Source: Rhodobiaceae bacterium UBA7804 (GTDB taxonomy: Bacteria > Pseudomonadota > Alphaproteobacteria > Parvibaculales > Parvibaculaceae). From it: DNA of 64,000 nucleotides. The DNA is taken from contig DLCG01000009.1 of the NCBI GenBank assembly GCA_002480495.1, positions 325,626 through 389,625 of the forward strand, read 5' to 3'. Shown here in pieces: positions 31,887 through 40,452 of this stretch (position 1 is the first letter of the stretch; each line of letters begins with the position of its first letter). The notes under the pieces were generated by a model, which was not told the DNA's origin, did not search any database, and was given only the letters and a program-made list of their open reading frames with translations. The translations under genes and the position numbers were made by a program.

Positions 31887-33218
31887 TCAAACGTCGTTCT
31901 TGCCTGCCTTGTGCGCGCTTTCGCGCTCGGCCCAGCCGAAAACGCCTTTCGACATGAGGGAAAGTTCCGCCTGGCGGCGCGCGCCATAGACATTGGCGCG
32001 GGCCATATGCGCCTCGCGGTTTTCCGGCTCGGCAAGCGTCGCGGCTTCGACGAGATGACAGGCAAGACGCATGTCTTCCTCGCGGCCGGTGGCGGCGAGT
32101 TCTTCCGCACGCTGACAAAGTTTCGCGACGCCGCCCGCGAGCGACGCGATCTCGGCGGCGACGACGGCATCCGGCGCGGGCTTCAGCCGCGAGGGGTTGC
32201 CGTCATACCAGCCGCCATAGAGACGCCAGATATTGTGGATGATGAATTCGGGCTCGTCATAGACGGGCTTCAAGTAAGGCTTGTCCATGAAGTGCGACGG
32301 CAGCTTCACGCCATGGATCAGATCGTCGAGGCGCGCGCCGTCATTCATCATTTCGAGCGAGCGGGAGACGAGGAATTCGAGCGCTGAAGCAATCGTGTCG
32401 AGGACGCCGGCGATGCGCGCCTTGCCCGCGATGGGAAGGCCATGCGCGGGGAGGAGAAGCTCCGGCTCCTTCGCCGCCATTTCGCGCAGCGCCTTCGCCC
32501 ATTCGAGGGGGAAGCGCTGCACCTTTTGCGGATTGCCCGCATTGGGGAAAACCCAGGTGACGAAATCGCCGGAACAGACGGCCTTCAGCTCGGGAATCCA
32601 GGCCCAGAGGTGATCGTCGGTTTCGCCGATGGCGTGGCGCAGCTCGAAGCGGAGATCGCCCGAGCGGAACTCCATCGCGTCGCGGAAGGTGACGTCGGGA
32701 TCGACCCAGGGATCGGGACCGAAGCGGCGGACCGGCGGCTTGCCCTGTGCATTGTCCGCGCCGCCGCCCATGCGCAGTTCCGTCGCGGGCGCGAACTGGC
32801 GCGCATTGATGGTGAAGTTGTAGCCGTTGGTGAGCTCGTAGCGGCGGAAGCGGGGCTGGACATTTTCGTGGCCCGTGATGCGCGGGCGCGGATGGCCCTT
32901 CTCGCAGGCCTCGCAGAGAATGGCGCCGGTGCCGCCGACATGATCGGCATGGCCATGCGTGTAGCAGATATGGGCGACGGGCTCGTCGGACCATTTGCGC
33001 AGCGACTTCAGGACACCGCCCGCGAAGGCCTCAAGGCTCGTATCGAAGAGGACGAGGCCATCGCCGGTGCGGAAGGCGACGACATGGGAGAAGGCCTCGA
33101 TGAGCGCGATGCCATCCGCGACCTCGGAAAGCTCCGTCGTCGGACGGTTGACGAGACCGGCGCCTTCATAAATGTCGTTATCGATATAGCGCGCGGATGT
33201 CGCGAGAAGGTCTGCCAT
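31887..33218 (-). CDS. MBL-fold metallo-hydrolase with alkyl-sulfatase dimerisation domain
   Basis: 443 residues, metallo-beta-lactamase fold: THGHADHVGG (about residues 90-99) supplies the metal ligands, with further ligands in RAGHENV-like and HAIGETDDH segments. The C-terminal ~160 residues match the alkyl-sulfatase dimerisation region (NIWRLYGGWYDGNPSRLKP), but there is no SCP2-like third domain, so it is shorter than SdsA1/BDS1. Hydrolysis of a sulfate or phosphate ester or thioester is expected; a role in surfactant breakdown is conceivable. No secretion signal is present. A hairpin in the leader covers its Shine-Dalgarno. Confidence 0.85.
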   Translation of the reverse strand: MADLLATSARYIDNDIYEGAGLVNRPTTELSEVADGIALIEAFSHVVAFRTGDGLVLFDTSLEAFAGGVLKSLRKWSDEPVAHICYTHGHADHVGGTGAILCEACEKGHPRPRITGHENVQPRFRRYELTNGYNFTINARQFAPATELRMGGGADNAQGKPPVRRFGPDPWVDPDVTFRDAMEFRSGDLRFELRHAIGETDDHLWAWIPELKAVCSGDFVTWVFPNAGNPQKVQRFPLEWAKALREMAAKEPELLLPAHGLPIAGKARIAGVLDTIASALEFLVSRSLEMMNDGARLDDLIHGVKLPSHFMDKPYLKPVYDEPEFIIHNIWRLYGGWYDGNPSRLKPAPDAVVAAEIASLAGGVAKLCQRAEELAATGREEDMRLACHLVEAATLAEPENREAHMARANVYGARRQAELSLMSKGVFGWAERESAHKAGKNDV

Positions 33219-33223
33219 CTTGT

Positions 33224-33249
33224 CTCTCCCGTGAGTGTTTGCGGGAGAG
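33224..33249 (-). promoter_or_regulatory. Leader hairpin sequestering the MBL hydrolase ribosome-binding site
   Basis: CTCTCCCG (33224-33231) and CGGGAGAG (33242-33249) pair perfectly over a 10-nt loop. On the minus-strand mRNA the Shine-Dalgarno GGGAGAG, 5 nt before the ATG at 33218, is inside the 3' arm. Translation may therefore be structure-controlled. Confidence 0.6.
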
Positions 33250-33265
33250 TAGCGGCGGGCGGCAG

Positions 33266-33277
33266 ATTGTCTACAAT
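33266..33277. promoter_or_regulatory. GntR-type operator candidate upstream of the MBL hydrolase
   Basis: ATTGT-CT-ACAAT is a perfect 5-bp-arm palindrome, resembling the ATTGTATACAAT class bound by FadR-subfamily GntR regulators. It lies about 50 bp before the start codon. No GntR gene is adjacent. Confidence 0.4.
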
Positions 33278-33313
33278 ATTCGGGTGTAATTTCGTGAGAC
33301 GGAATTAGGCCCG

Positions 33314-34168
33314 TCAGTCCTGCCGCTTCAGGCCCAGCATGTTGGCGATCATCTTGTCGAGCGTGGTCTTCGGCGCGAGATTCATCAGGAGTTTTTCGGC
33401 AAGACGCCCCTTCACCGCCGAATAGCGGATCTTGGGGTTCGGCACCGTCAGCGCCTTGTGGGTCAGGCGGCCGAGACGTTCGGCCGGATAGCCCTCGCGG
33501 CCCTGCTGGATGAAAACCTTCTGGAATTTCTCGAGGATCGGCAGATAGGGCGAATTCGAGTATCGCGAAATATCGACCTCCTCCGCCTTGTCCCAGATGG
33601 CCGTCTTGACCGGACCCGGACCGATGACGACGACGCGAATGCCGAAGAGCATCAATTCGCGGCGCAGCGCCTCGGAGAAACCTTCGATGGCGAATTTCGA
33701 CGCGGCATAGGGGCCGATGAAAGGCATGGCGCGGATGCCGCCCACGGAGGAGATATTGACGATGCGGCCGGGCTCGCCCTTGAGCGACTTGTCCGTGCCG
33801 AGAAGCGGCGCGAAGGCCTGCGTGACGAGGAAGGGGCCCGTCACGTTTACATCCATCTGCTTGCGGAAATCGTCCGGATCGACCTCGATCAGGGGGCCCG
33901 ATACGGCGATGCCCGCATTGTTGACGAGGCCGGCCAGCGTTTCGCCCTTGAGCGCGGCGCGGACTTCCTCCGCGGCGCGGCGGATGGCCGCTTCGTCCGT
34001 CACGTCGAAGATGAGCGGGGTGAACCTGTCGCCGAGTTCCTTCTTCAACCGTTCGGCATCCGCTTCCTTGCGGACCGAGCCGAAGACATGAAAGCCCTTC
34101 TGCGCGAGCACCTTGGCGGCGGCATGACCGATGCCTGTGGATACGCCCGTGACGACGACCGATTTCAT
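33314..34168 (-). CDS. SDR-family oxidoreductase
   Basis: Classical short-chain dehydrogenase/reductase of 284 residues. Cofactor motif TGVSTGIG (residues 7-14), NNAG (83-86), catalytic Ser140/141, Tyr154 and Lys158 (YAASK). An Arg after the first strand (SVRKE) suggests NADP(H) preference. The ATG at 34168 has a GGAGG Shine-Dalgarno 7 nt upstream; the longer upstream frame overlaps the GNAT gene end and is rejected. Substrate unknown. It is third in a co-directional series with a second SDR and a GNAT. Confidence 0.9.
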   Translation of the reverse strand: MKSVVVTGVSTGIGHAAAKVLAQKGFHVFGSVRKEADAERLKKELGDRFTPLIFDVTDEAAIRRAAEEVRAALKGETLAGLVNNAGIAVSGPLIEVDPDDFRKQMDVNVTGPFLVTQAFAPLLGTDKSLKGEPGRIVNISSVGGIRAMPFIGPYAASKFAIEGFSEALRRELMLFGIRVVVIGPGPVKTAIWDKAEEVDISRYSNSPYLPILEKFQKVFIQQGREGYPAERLGRLTHKALTVPNPKIRYSAVKGRLAEKLLMNLAPKTTLDKMIANMLGLKRQD

Positions 34169-34218
34169 GGAATTGCCTCCCCGCAAATGACCCAAGGAGG
34201 AGAGTTGGTCATGCAGGC

Positions 34219-34671
34219 TCACAAATCAAGGTCGTAGCGCAGCCAATCGGTGCGGGTGGCGAGCCTGTCATAGAGATATTGCGCGGTGTTGTTCGTTCGG
34301 GCCGTCTGCCAGTAGAGGCGGAGCCAGCCTTCGGCGCGGCCCCTTTGCGCGAGCGCCTCGATCAGCGCGCGGCCCGCGCCCTGCCCCCGCGCCGCCTCGT
34401 TCACATAAAGGTCTTCGAGATAGCAGACGGGTTTCGGGCTCCATGTGCCGGGATGGAGGATCGCATGGGCGAAGCCGAGCGGGCCGTCTCCACCTTCGGC
34501 GATCAGGCCGATATGGCCGGACGCCTTTCCCACGAAGCGCGTCCATGTGTCCTCGCTGACTTCGGCAGGGAGGGAGGTTTCGTAGAAGGCGAGATAGCCC
34601 GCCCACATCGCGTCCCAGGCCGCGCGGTCGCGGGCCTCGAAGGGGCGGATGGTGAGCGGGCCGCTCTTCAT
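34219..34671 (-). CDS. GNAT-family N-acetyltransferase
   Basis: 150-residue acyl-CoA-dependent acetyltransferase. The acetyl-CoA-binding motif A is YLEDLYVNEAARGQGAGRAL (R-x-x-G-x-G/A, about residues 86-105), with motif B near LYWQTARTNNTAQYLYDRL. The substrate cannot be assigned; amino-acid or polyamine groups are typical. Its start is separated by one base from the stop of the upstream SDR gene, implying one transcript. Confidence 0.88.
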   Translation of the reverse strand: MKSGPLTIRPFEARDRAAWDAMWAGYLAFYETSLPAEVSEDTWTRFVGKASGHIGLIAEGGDGPLGFAHAILHPGTWSPKPVCYLEDLYVNEAARGQGAGRALIEALAQRGRAEGWLRLYWQTARTNNTAQYLYDRLATRTDWLRYDLDL

Positions 34672-34672
34672 G

Positions 34673-35437
34673 TCACGCCGCGGTCGCGCCGCCGTCGATG
34701 ACCATGGTCTGGCCGGTCATGAAGGCGCCTGCGGGGCTCGCGAGGAAGACGGCCGCGCCCGCAATCTCGTCCGGCATGCCGATGCGCTTCAAGGGCGCGC
34801 CCGCCGTGGAGCGTTCGAGGATTTCCGGATTGTCCCAGAGGGCCTTGGCAAAATAGGTCTTGATGAGGCCCGGCGCGATGCAGTTCACGCGGATATTGTG
34901 CGGGCCGTACTCCACCGCGAGATTGCGCGCGAGCTGCATGTCGGCCGCCTTCGAGACGCAATAGGCGCCGAGAATGGGTGAACCGCGCAAGCCGCCGATG
35001 GAGGAGATGATGGTGATCGAGCCGTCCTTGCGCTCGACCATCTGCGGCAGGACCATATGGGCGAGCCAGTGGTTCGACTTGATGTTCGCCGACATGATCT
35101 TGTCGAAGGCGTCGTCCGGCAGGTCCTTCGAGGGGCCGAAATAGGGGTTCACAGCCGCGTTGCAGACGAGACTGTCGACACGGCCCCACTTCTTCATCGT
35201 GGTGTCGACGAGACGCTCGAGGTCGCCCTTGTCGGAAATGTTGCAGGGGACGGCGATGGCACTGTCGGCATACTTCGCATTGATTTCGCCAGCGACCTTG
35301 TCGCAGGCATCGCCCTTGCGGCTCGAGACGACGACCTTTGCGCCGTGTTCGGCCATGCGATGGACGATCGCCTCGCCGATGCCCTTGGTGGAGCCGGTGA
35401 CGATGGCCACCTTGCCGGTGAGATCGAACAAGCCCAT
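34673..35437 (-). CDS. SDR-family oxidoreductase (DHRS4-like)
   Basis: 254-residue short-chain dehydrogenase. TGSTKGIG (residues 14-21), the NNAG equivalent CNAAVNPYFGP, catalytic Ser145/146, Tyr159 and Lys163 (YCVSK), and the C-terminal PAGAFMTGQTMVIDGG common in the family. SSRKGD after the second strand favours NADP(H). The CNAAVNP variant and GLIKTYFAKALW segment resemble DHRS4/carbonyl-reductase-like members. It is first in a minus-strand set with the GNAT and second SDR. Its substrate is unknown. Confidence 0.9.
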   Translation of the reverse strand: MGLFDLTGKVAIVTGSTKGIGEAIVHRMAEHGAKVVVSSRKGDACDKVAGEINAKYADSAIAVPCNISDKGDLERLVDTTMKKWGRVDSLVCNAAVNPYFGPSKDLPDDAFDKIMSANIKSNHWLAHMVLPQMVERKDGSITIISSIGGLRGSPILGAYCVSKAADMQLARNLAVEYGPHNIRVNCIAPGLIKTYFAKALWDNPEILERSTAGAPLKRIGMPDEIAGAAVFLASPAGAFMTGQTMVIDGGATAA

Positions 35438-35662
35438 GACGTACCTCCCTGTTTTTCCTGCGCCTTTCCGGCGCTCGTCTTTTGGCAGAATTTAAGCTTT
35501 TCCCGCGTTCAAACCGGTTCTCGCCGGTCGCGCGCTTTGATAGTCTGGGCGCGGACCAGCGGGGTATGGGGTCTTCATACACCATCGGGGCCGGAAACAC
35601 AGGCGGGAACTCTCGCGTCCCCTTCTCGTTTCTTCCCCGGGCAACATCAAGCGGAGCAAAAA

Positions 35663-36340
35663 ATGCTGATGAAGAAATTCGCGATCCTGGCCGTGTGCGC
35701 AAGCTTCGGGCTTGCGGCCTGCCAGACGCAGGATCCCTATACCGGCGAACAGAAGACGAGCAAGGCCACCTATGGCGCGCTGATCGGCGCCGTCGGCGGC
35801 GCGCTGGCAGGCGGCCTGATCGGCAAGGGCGACGCCAAGGACCGGCGCGAGCGCGCCCTGATCGGCGCAGGCGTCGGCGCGCTGGCGGGCGGCGGCATCG
35901 GCTACTACATGGACAAGCAGGAAGCCGAACTGACGAAGCGCCTCCGGGCCTCCGGCGTGAGCGTGACGCGCGTCGGCAACGACATCATCCTGAACATGCC
36001 GGGCAACATCACTTTCGCCACGGATTCTTCCGACATCAATGCCCGCTTCTACGAAGTGCTGAACTCGGTCGCGATCGTGCTGAAGGAATACAACCAGACG
36101 CTGATCGACGTGACCGGCCACACGGACTCGACGGGTTCGGATCAGTACAATCTTGAACTCTCGCAACGCCGCGCGCAGAGCGTCGCGAACTATCTGATGG
36201 CGCAGGGCCTCGACTCGCGCCGCTTCTACATCCTGGGTGCGGGCGAAAGCCAGCCCATCGCGACGAACGACACGGCGGCGGGCCGCGAGCAGAACCGCCG
36301 CGTGGAAATCCGACTCTCGCCGCTCACCGCGTCGAGCTGA
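35663..36340 (+). CDS. OmpA-family lipoprotein (YiaD-like)
   Basis: 225 residues. Lipoprotein signal (MLMKKFAILAVCASFGLAAC, lipidated Cys20), then a glycine-zipper region of two YGALIGAVGGALAGGLIG-type stretches separated by KGDAKDRRERA, then a C-terminal OmpA peptidoglycan-binding domain (VTGHTDSTGSDQYNLELSQRR, with the diaminopimelate-binding Asp and Arg). It probably tethers the outer membrane to the cell wall. GGAG lies 8 nt before the ATG. It is monocistronic with a strong terminator downstream. Confidence 0.92.
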   Translation: MLMKKFAILAVCASFGLAACQTQDPYTGEQKTSKATYGALIGAVGGALAGGLIGKGDAKDRRERALIGAGVGALAGGGIGYYMDKQEAELTKRLRASGVSVTRVGNDIILNMPGNITFATDSSDINARFYEVLNSVAIVLKEYNQTLIDVTGHTDSTGSDQYNLELSQRRAQSVANYLMAQGLDSRRFYILGAGESQPIATNDTAAGREQNRRVEIRLSPLTASS

Positions 36341-36363
36341 TTTCGAATTTCATCCTTGTACGG

Positions 36364-36398
36364 AAGGCCCGGTGGGAACACCGGGCCTTTTCGTTTTT
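36364..36398 (+). terminator. Rho-independent terminator after the OmpA-family lipoprotein gene
   Basis: An 11-bp perfect stem AAGGCCCGGTG (36364-36374) / CACCGGGCCTT (36379-36389) with GGAA loop is followed by TTCGTTTTT. Confidence 0.92.
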
Positions 36399-36468
36399 GA
36401 GGAGGCATGTCTTCCCCCCTTCGGGGCGGGGAGAGAGGCTTTGCTCCAATCACGAACCCATACACGCC

Positions 36469-36969
36469 TCAAGGAGCGGGAAACTGCGTCAGCGGATTAT
36501 AGGGCATATCCGTATTGCCGTAGTCGAGGCCCATATGGGTCAACTCCGACGTCACCTGCGAGCGGTGATGCGTGCCGTGATTGAAGAGCTGCGACCACCA
36601 GAAGCTGCGCGGGAGGCGGCGGCCCGAGGGCGCCACCACCACCTCGTCGAACCAGCCAGGCGCGGCGCTTTCGCAGGCAAGGCGGAGCCTGGCATCGAGG
36701 CCGACACGCGCTGCGCGCAGATCGTCGAAATCGGTCTCCACGCGGCGCTTCGGATCGAAGGGCGGGGGCGCAACACCCTGGATGTAGCCGAAGAGATGCG
36801 TATCGACCATGAGGATATGGTCGAGCGTGGCGAGGATGTCGCCGAAGAACATGCCGCGCGGCTTCGTCAGTTCTTCCCGGGGAAGACCGGCGAGCAGACC
36901 GAAGAGTTTTTCGTTCTGCCACTGATTGTAGCGCGAAAGCTCGATGGCGATGGGGCCGTAGCCGCTCAC
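36469..36969 (-). CDS. DinB-family metal-dependent protein
   Basis: Four-helix-bundle DinB/YfiT superfamily protein, 166 residues. The three metal-ligand His positions are present: LDHILMVD (helix 2) and NHGTHHRSQV (helix 4). N-terminal YNQWQNEKLFGLLAGL is typical of the family. Members act as metal-dependent thiol-transferases or have unknown roles. It overlaps the glutathione peroxidase gene by 4 nt (ATGA), so a thiol-stress role is plausible. Confidence 0.87.
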   Translation of the reverse strand: MSGYGPIAIELSRYNQWQNEKLFGLLAGLPREELTKPRGMFFGDILATLDHILMVDTHLFGYIQGVAPPPFDPKRRVETDFDDLRAARVGLDARLRLACESAAPGWFDEVVVAPSGRRLPRSFWWSQLFNHGTHHRSQVTSELTHMGLDYGNTDMPYNPLTQFPAP

Positions 36970-37442
36970 CCGAGCAATCTTTCGATCTCGTCGACAAGCA
37001 CCTTGTCGAGCGGGCTCACCTTGCTCGGATAGATGTTCACGAGGTCGCCTTCCGGCCCGATCAGATATTTGTGGAAGTTCCAGCGCGGGCGCGCATCCTC
37101 GCCCGCGACTTCCGTGACCCAGAGATAGAAGGGATGCGCCTCCGCGCCGACGACCTGCTGCTTCGCGGTCATGGGGAAGGTGATCGAATAGTTCACCTCG
37201 CAGAAAGACGCGATCTCCGCTTCCGTTCCCGGCTCCTGCGCACCGAAATCATTGGAGGGCACGCCGATGACGGTTAGACCGCGCTGACGATACCGCTCCC
37301 AGAGCCCCTGCAGCTCGCGATATTGCGGCGTGAAACCGCACTGGCTCGCCGTGTTGACGATGAGGACGGGTTTTCCCTCGAAGCGCGAGAGCGGCAGCGC
37401 CTCGCCCTTGATGGTGCGGAATTCGAATTCGAAGGCCGACAT
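36966..37442 (-). CDS. Glutathione peroxidase (cysteine type)
   Basis: 158-residue thioredoxin-fold peroxidase. The peroxidatic Cys35 sits in NTASQCGFTPQY; the catalytic partners Gln (GVPSNDFGAQEPG segment) and Trp (RWNFHKYLI) are present. Many bacterial members use thioredoxin rather than glutathione; this one cannot be assigned to either. A near-perfect Shine-Dalgarno AGGAGGTG precedes the ATG, implying strong translation. It is coupled to the DinB gene downstream. Confidence 0.93.
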   Translation of the reverse strand: MSAFEFEFRTIKGEALPLSRFEGKPVLIVNTASQCGFTPQYRELQGLWERYRQRGLTVIGVPSNDFGAQEPGTEAEIASFCEVNYSITFPMTAKQQVVGAEAHPFYLWVTEVAGEDARPRWNFHKYLIGPEGDLVNIYPSKVSPLDKVLVDEIERLLG

Positions 37443-37511
37443 GCGGCACCTCCTCGTCTAAGCTGCGGCGCTCATTATAGCATGGGTCTGGATTTCGGCG
37501 AGGGAAGCGGA

Positions 37512-38876
37512 ATGTGCGACACGCTGGTGGCGCGGGGAGAGACGACGGCGAGCGGGGCCATGCTCTTCGCGAAGAATTCCGACCGCGAGGCGAACGAGGC
37601 GCAATATCCCTTCTTCGAGGCCGCCACCGAACACGAAAAAGGCGCGCGGCTCCGCTGCACCTATATCGACATTCCCCAGGTCCCGCGCACCCACGCCGTT
37701 CTGCTTTCCCGGCCCTTCTGGATGTGGGGCGCGGAAATGGGGACGAACGAGCACGGCGTCACCATCGGCAATGAGGCGGTCCATGCCAAGATCCCGCCTT
37801 CCTCCACGCCGTCGCTTATCGGCATGGACCTGCTGAGGCTTGGGCTCGAACGCGGCGCAAGCGCCGAGGAAGCGCTCGAAATCATCACCTTGCTTCTCGC
37901 CGAATACGGTCAGGGCGGTAACTGCGCCCACAAGGGCCGGTTCGAATATCACAATGCCTTCATCATCGCGGATGCGCGGGACGCCTTCGTGCTCGAAACG
38001 GTGGGGCGCGAATGGGCGGTGGAGCGGGTCGCCTCGAAGCGCAGCATTTCCAATGCCTATACGATCGGGCGGGATTTCGAGCGGGCGAGTCAGGGCGCGG
38101 AGGCGCTCGCCATCGACCATGGGCTGATGAAGCCGGGCGAGGCTTTCGACTTCGCGGATGTCTTCGCGAACCGGAAACGCTCCGCGCTTGCGAGCGGGCA
38201 TCAGCGCTGGTGCCGGACGAGCGCGCTGCTTGCGGCGCGGCGCGGCGGCCTTGCGCCCGCGGACATGATGCGCTTCCTCCGCGATCACGGGGCGCAGGCG
38301 GCAAGGCAGGCGGACTGGCGGCCGGACGGTATTCTGGGCGGCGCGGTTTCGGCCCATGCGACCTATGGGTCGGTGCGCCGCTTCGGCCAGACGACGGCTT
38401 CCTGGGTAGCGGAACTGGGCGAAGGAAGAGCCGTCCACTGGCTGACCGCCACCTCCGCCCCCGATACGGGCATCTTCAAGCCCGTCTTTTTCGGGCCGGG
38501 CTTCAAAGACGCAGCGCTTCCCGACTTTGGGCCCGCGCCCACCGACATATATGACGCGCGAACCCGCTGGTGGCGGCATGAGCGGCTCCACCGGGCGGTG
38601 CTCAGAAACTACCCGGAGCGAATGGCCGCCTACGGCCCCGAGCGCGACCGGCTCGAAGCCTCCTTCATAGAGCGGGTGGAGGCGCTTCTCGCGCGGGGTG
38701 GAGGCGCGGCGGAGGCCGGTGCCCTTGCCTGCGAAATCTGGCGCGAGGCGGATGCCGCCGAAGCGCGCTGGTATGAAAAAGTGAGGAAAATCCCGGAAAA
38801 TCCGGCGCATCTCCCCTCGTCCTTCATGGCCGCGCATTGGGGCCATCTCGGCCTGCAGGCGCGGATGCGGGACTGA
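37512..38876 (+). CDS. Secernin-type C69 family peptidase/amidohydrolase
   Basis: 454-residue Ntn-hydrolase-fold protein. The chain starts MCDTLVARG: Cys2 is the predicted N-terminal nucleophile exposed by Met removal, as in C69 dipeptidases and secernins. Other landmarks: FAKNSDREANEAQ, GANEHGV-like GTNEHGVTIGNEAV, GGNCAHKGRFEYHNAFIIADARDAFVLET. No signal peptide is present, so it acts in the cytoplasm. The start is fixed by the need for Cys2 and by GAGGGA upstream; the longer upstream frame is rejected. Substrates of secernins are poorly known. Confidence 0.88.
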   Translation: MCDTLVARGETTASGAMLFAKNSDREANEAQYPFFEAATEHEKGARLRCTYIDIPQVPRTHAVLLSRPFWMWGAEMGTNEHGVTIGNEAVHAKIPPSSTPSLIGMDLLRLGLERGASAEEALEIITLLLAEYGQGGNCAHKGRFEYHNAFIIADARDAFVLETVGREWAVERVASKRSISNAYTIGRDFERASQGAEALAIDHGLMKPGEAFDFADVFANRKRSALASGHQRWCRTSALLAARRGGLAPADMMRFLRDHGAQAARQADWRPDGILGGAVSAHATYGSVRRFGQTTASWVAELGEGRAVHWLTATSAPDTGIFKPVFFGPGFKDAALPDFGPAPTDIYDARTRWWRHERLHRAVLRNYPERMAAYGPERDRLEASFIERVEALLARGGGAAEAGALACEIWREADAAEARWYEKVRKIPENPAHLPSSFMAAHWGHLGLQARMRD

Positions 38877-39003
38877 GGCGCGGCTCTTTGGTTAACGCTT
38901 TTGCAAGAGGCTCCCCCTTAGGGTGAAGGACAGATGAATTTCGTCCGGGCCCGCAACGCTTCTTTCGGGGGAAGGGCCCGCGAGACCTCGGGGAAAATGC
39001 GCC

Positions 39004-40317
39004 ATGCCGATGCCCTTGCCACTCAAGCATCTTGCCGCGACGCTGATCTATGCCGTGCCGTCCATCGGGCTTGCCTATGGCCTCATCCATCTTTTCGGCT
39101 TCGACCCCAAGCTCGCGACACTTGGCGGGCTCATTGCCGCGCTGCTCGGCGCGGAAGCCCATGCCGCGATCTCGCGCAATATCGAGCGCAAGGCGGTGCG
39201 CAAGGAACTTCAGGAACTGACGAGCCTTGCCGCGGGCCTCTCGCGCGATCTCGACGATGCGGCGGACAAGATCGTCGAACTGGAAGAACGCTTCGAGCGC
39301 GAGACGACAGAGCGGATGGAGCGCATCTTCTCTGAAATCCGCGTGGTGGAGAGCCTCGTGAAGCGGCTCGCCGAGACGCGCGAATTCGGCAATGCCATCG
39401 CGAAACCCGCCGTGGCGGAGACGCCCGCGCCGGAAGCGCAGGCGGATGACGGCGAGACCGCCGTCGCCGAAAGCGACGTGCCGCCGCCCAAGCCCGAGAA
39501 GCGTCTTGAAGACATGAACGACACCGAACTGCTGGACACGATCCGCCGGTCGCTCGAAACGAACCGCGTGGACCTCTACCTGCAGCCGGTGGTGAGCCTG
39601 CCGCAGCGCAAGACGCTTTATTACGAGGGCCTGTCGCGGCTCAGGACCGACAAGGGCGAGCTCATCATGCCGCGCGACTACATGCGCGTGGCCGAGCCCG
39701 CGGGCATGATGCCGACCGTCGACAACATCCTGCTCTTCCGCTGCATCCAGGTTGTGCGCAAGCTCGCCCAGCGGAACAGCAAGGCCGGCGTTTTCTGCAA
39801 CATCTCCGCCTTCTCGCTGCTCGACGAGGACTTCTTCCCGCAATTCATCGAATACATGCAGCATAATACGGATCTCGCGCAGCACCTCATCTTCGAGTTC
39901 AGCCAGATGACGGTGAACGGCGCGGGGCCCGTCGAGCGCGCAAGCCTCGAGGCGCTGGCCGATCTCGGCTTCCGCTTCTCGATGGACCAAGTGACGAATC
40001 TCCGCTTCGACGCCGCCTCGCTCCACGACCGCAACTTCCGCTTCATCAAGGTTTCGGCCGCGACGATGCTCGAAGGCACGCATACGGCAGGCGACATCCA
40101 CGCCGCCGACCTGAAGGAACTCCTCAAGCGCAACGGCATCCAGCTCATCGTCGACAAGATCGAGCAGGAGCGCGAGGTGGTGGACGTTCTCGATTTCGAC
40201 GTCGAACTCGGCCAGGGCTATCTCTTCGGCGAGCCGCGCCCCGTGCGCGAAAGCGTGCTGAAAGAGGAGCCCGCCAGCGCCCCGAAAGCGCCGGAACTGC
40301 CGCTCGCGGCGGATTGA
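39004..40317 (+). CDS. Membrane-anchored degenerate EAL-domain protein (TipF-like)
   Basis: 437 residues: two N-terminal transmembrane helices (about 10-30 and 37-56), a charged coiled coil (about 60-125), an acidic/proline linker (140-170) and an EAL domain (175-415). Catalytic residues are degraded: EAL is EGL (208-210), the DDFG metal loop is SMDQV (326-330), and the AEGVE segment is VDKIE (383-387). Asn266 (CNIS), Glu298 (EFS), Lys349 and QGYLFG (404-409) are kept. This looks like a c-di-GMP receptor rather than a phosphodiesterase; the topology resembles the flagellar positioning protein TipF of Caulobacter. A TTAAC half-site at about 38893 lies upstream. The 286-bp spacer after it holds repeats B and C. 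Confidence 0.85.
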   Translation: MPMPLPLKHLAATLIYAVPSIGLAYGLIHLFGFDPKLATLGGLIAALLGAEAHAAISRNIERKAVRKELQELTSLAAGLSRDLDDAADKIVELEERFERETTERMERIFSEIRVVESLVKRLAETREFGNAIAKPAVAETPAPEAQADDGETAVAESDVPPPKPEKRLEDMNDTELLDTIRRSLETNRVDLYLQPVVSLPQRKTLYYEGLSRLRTDKGELIMPRDYMRVAEPAGMMPTVDNILLFRCIQVVRKLAQRNSKAGVFCNISAFSLLDEDFFPQFIEYMQHNTDLAQHLIFEFSQMTVNGAGPVERASLEALADLGFRFSMDQVTNLRFDAASLHDRNFRFIKVSAATMLEGTHTAGDIHAADLKELLKRNGIQLIVDKIEQEREVVDVLDFDVELGQGYLFGEPRPVRESVLKEEPASAPKAPELPLAAD

Positions 40318-40350
40318 GCTTCCAAGCAGCCCTAAACCCTTTTTCCCTTG

Positions 40351-40413
40351 CCTCCCCCTCGCGGGGAGGCCGGATCGCCCTCTTGATCTGAATAAGGCGA
40401 TCCGGGTGGGGGG
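40351..40413 (+). repeat. Two-hairpin intergenic repeat, copy B
   Basis: CCTCCCC-ctcg-CGGGGAGG hairpin, then CCGGATCGCC (40370-40379) mirrored by GGCGATCCGG over a 16-nt loop, then GTGGGGGG. It has the same two-hairpin order and the same CCGGATCGC arms as copy A at 20391-20444, with a longer loop. Confidence 0.75.
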
Positions 40414-40452
40414 CGCTGCTCCGAAAAACCCCCCCGTCATTGGTGCGTGGTT

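Noticed and set aside
36400..36460. Possible fourth copy of the two-hairpin repeat
   Set aside because: Only a CCCCTTCGGGG hairpin is shared; the central palindrome and GGTGGGGG tract are missing.
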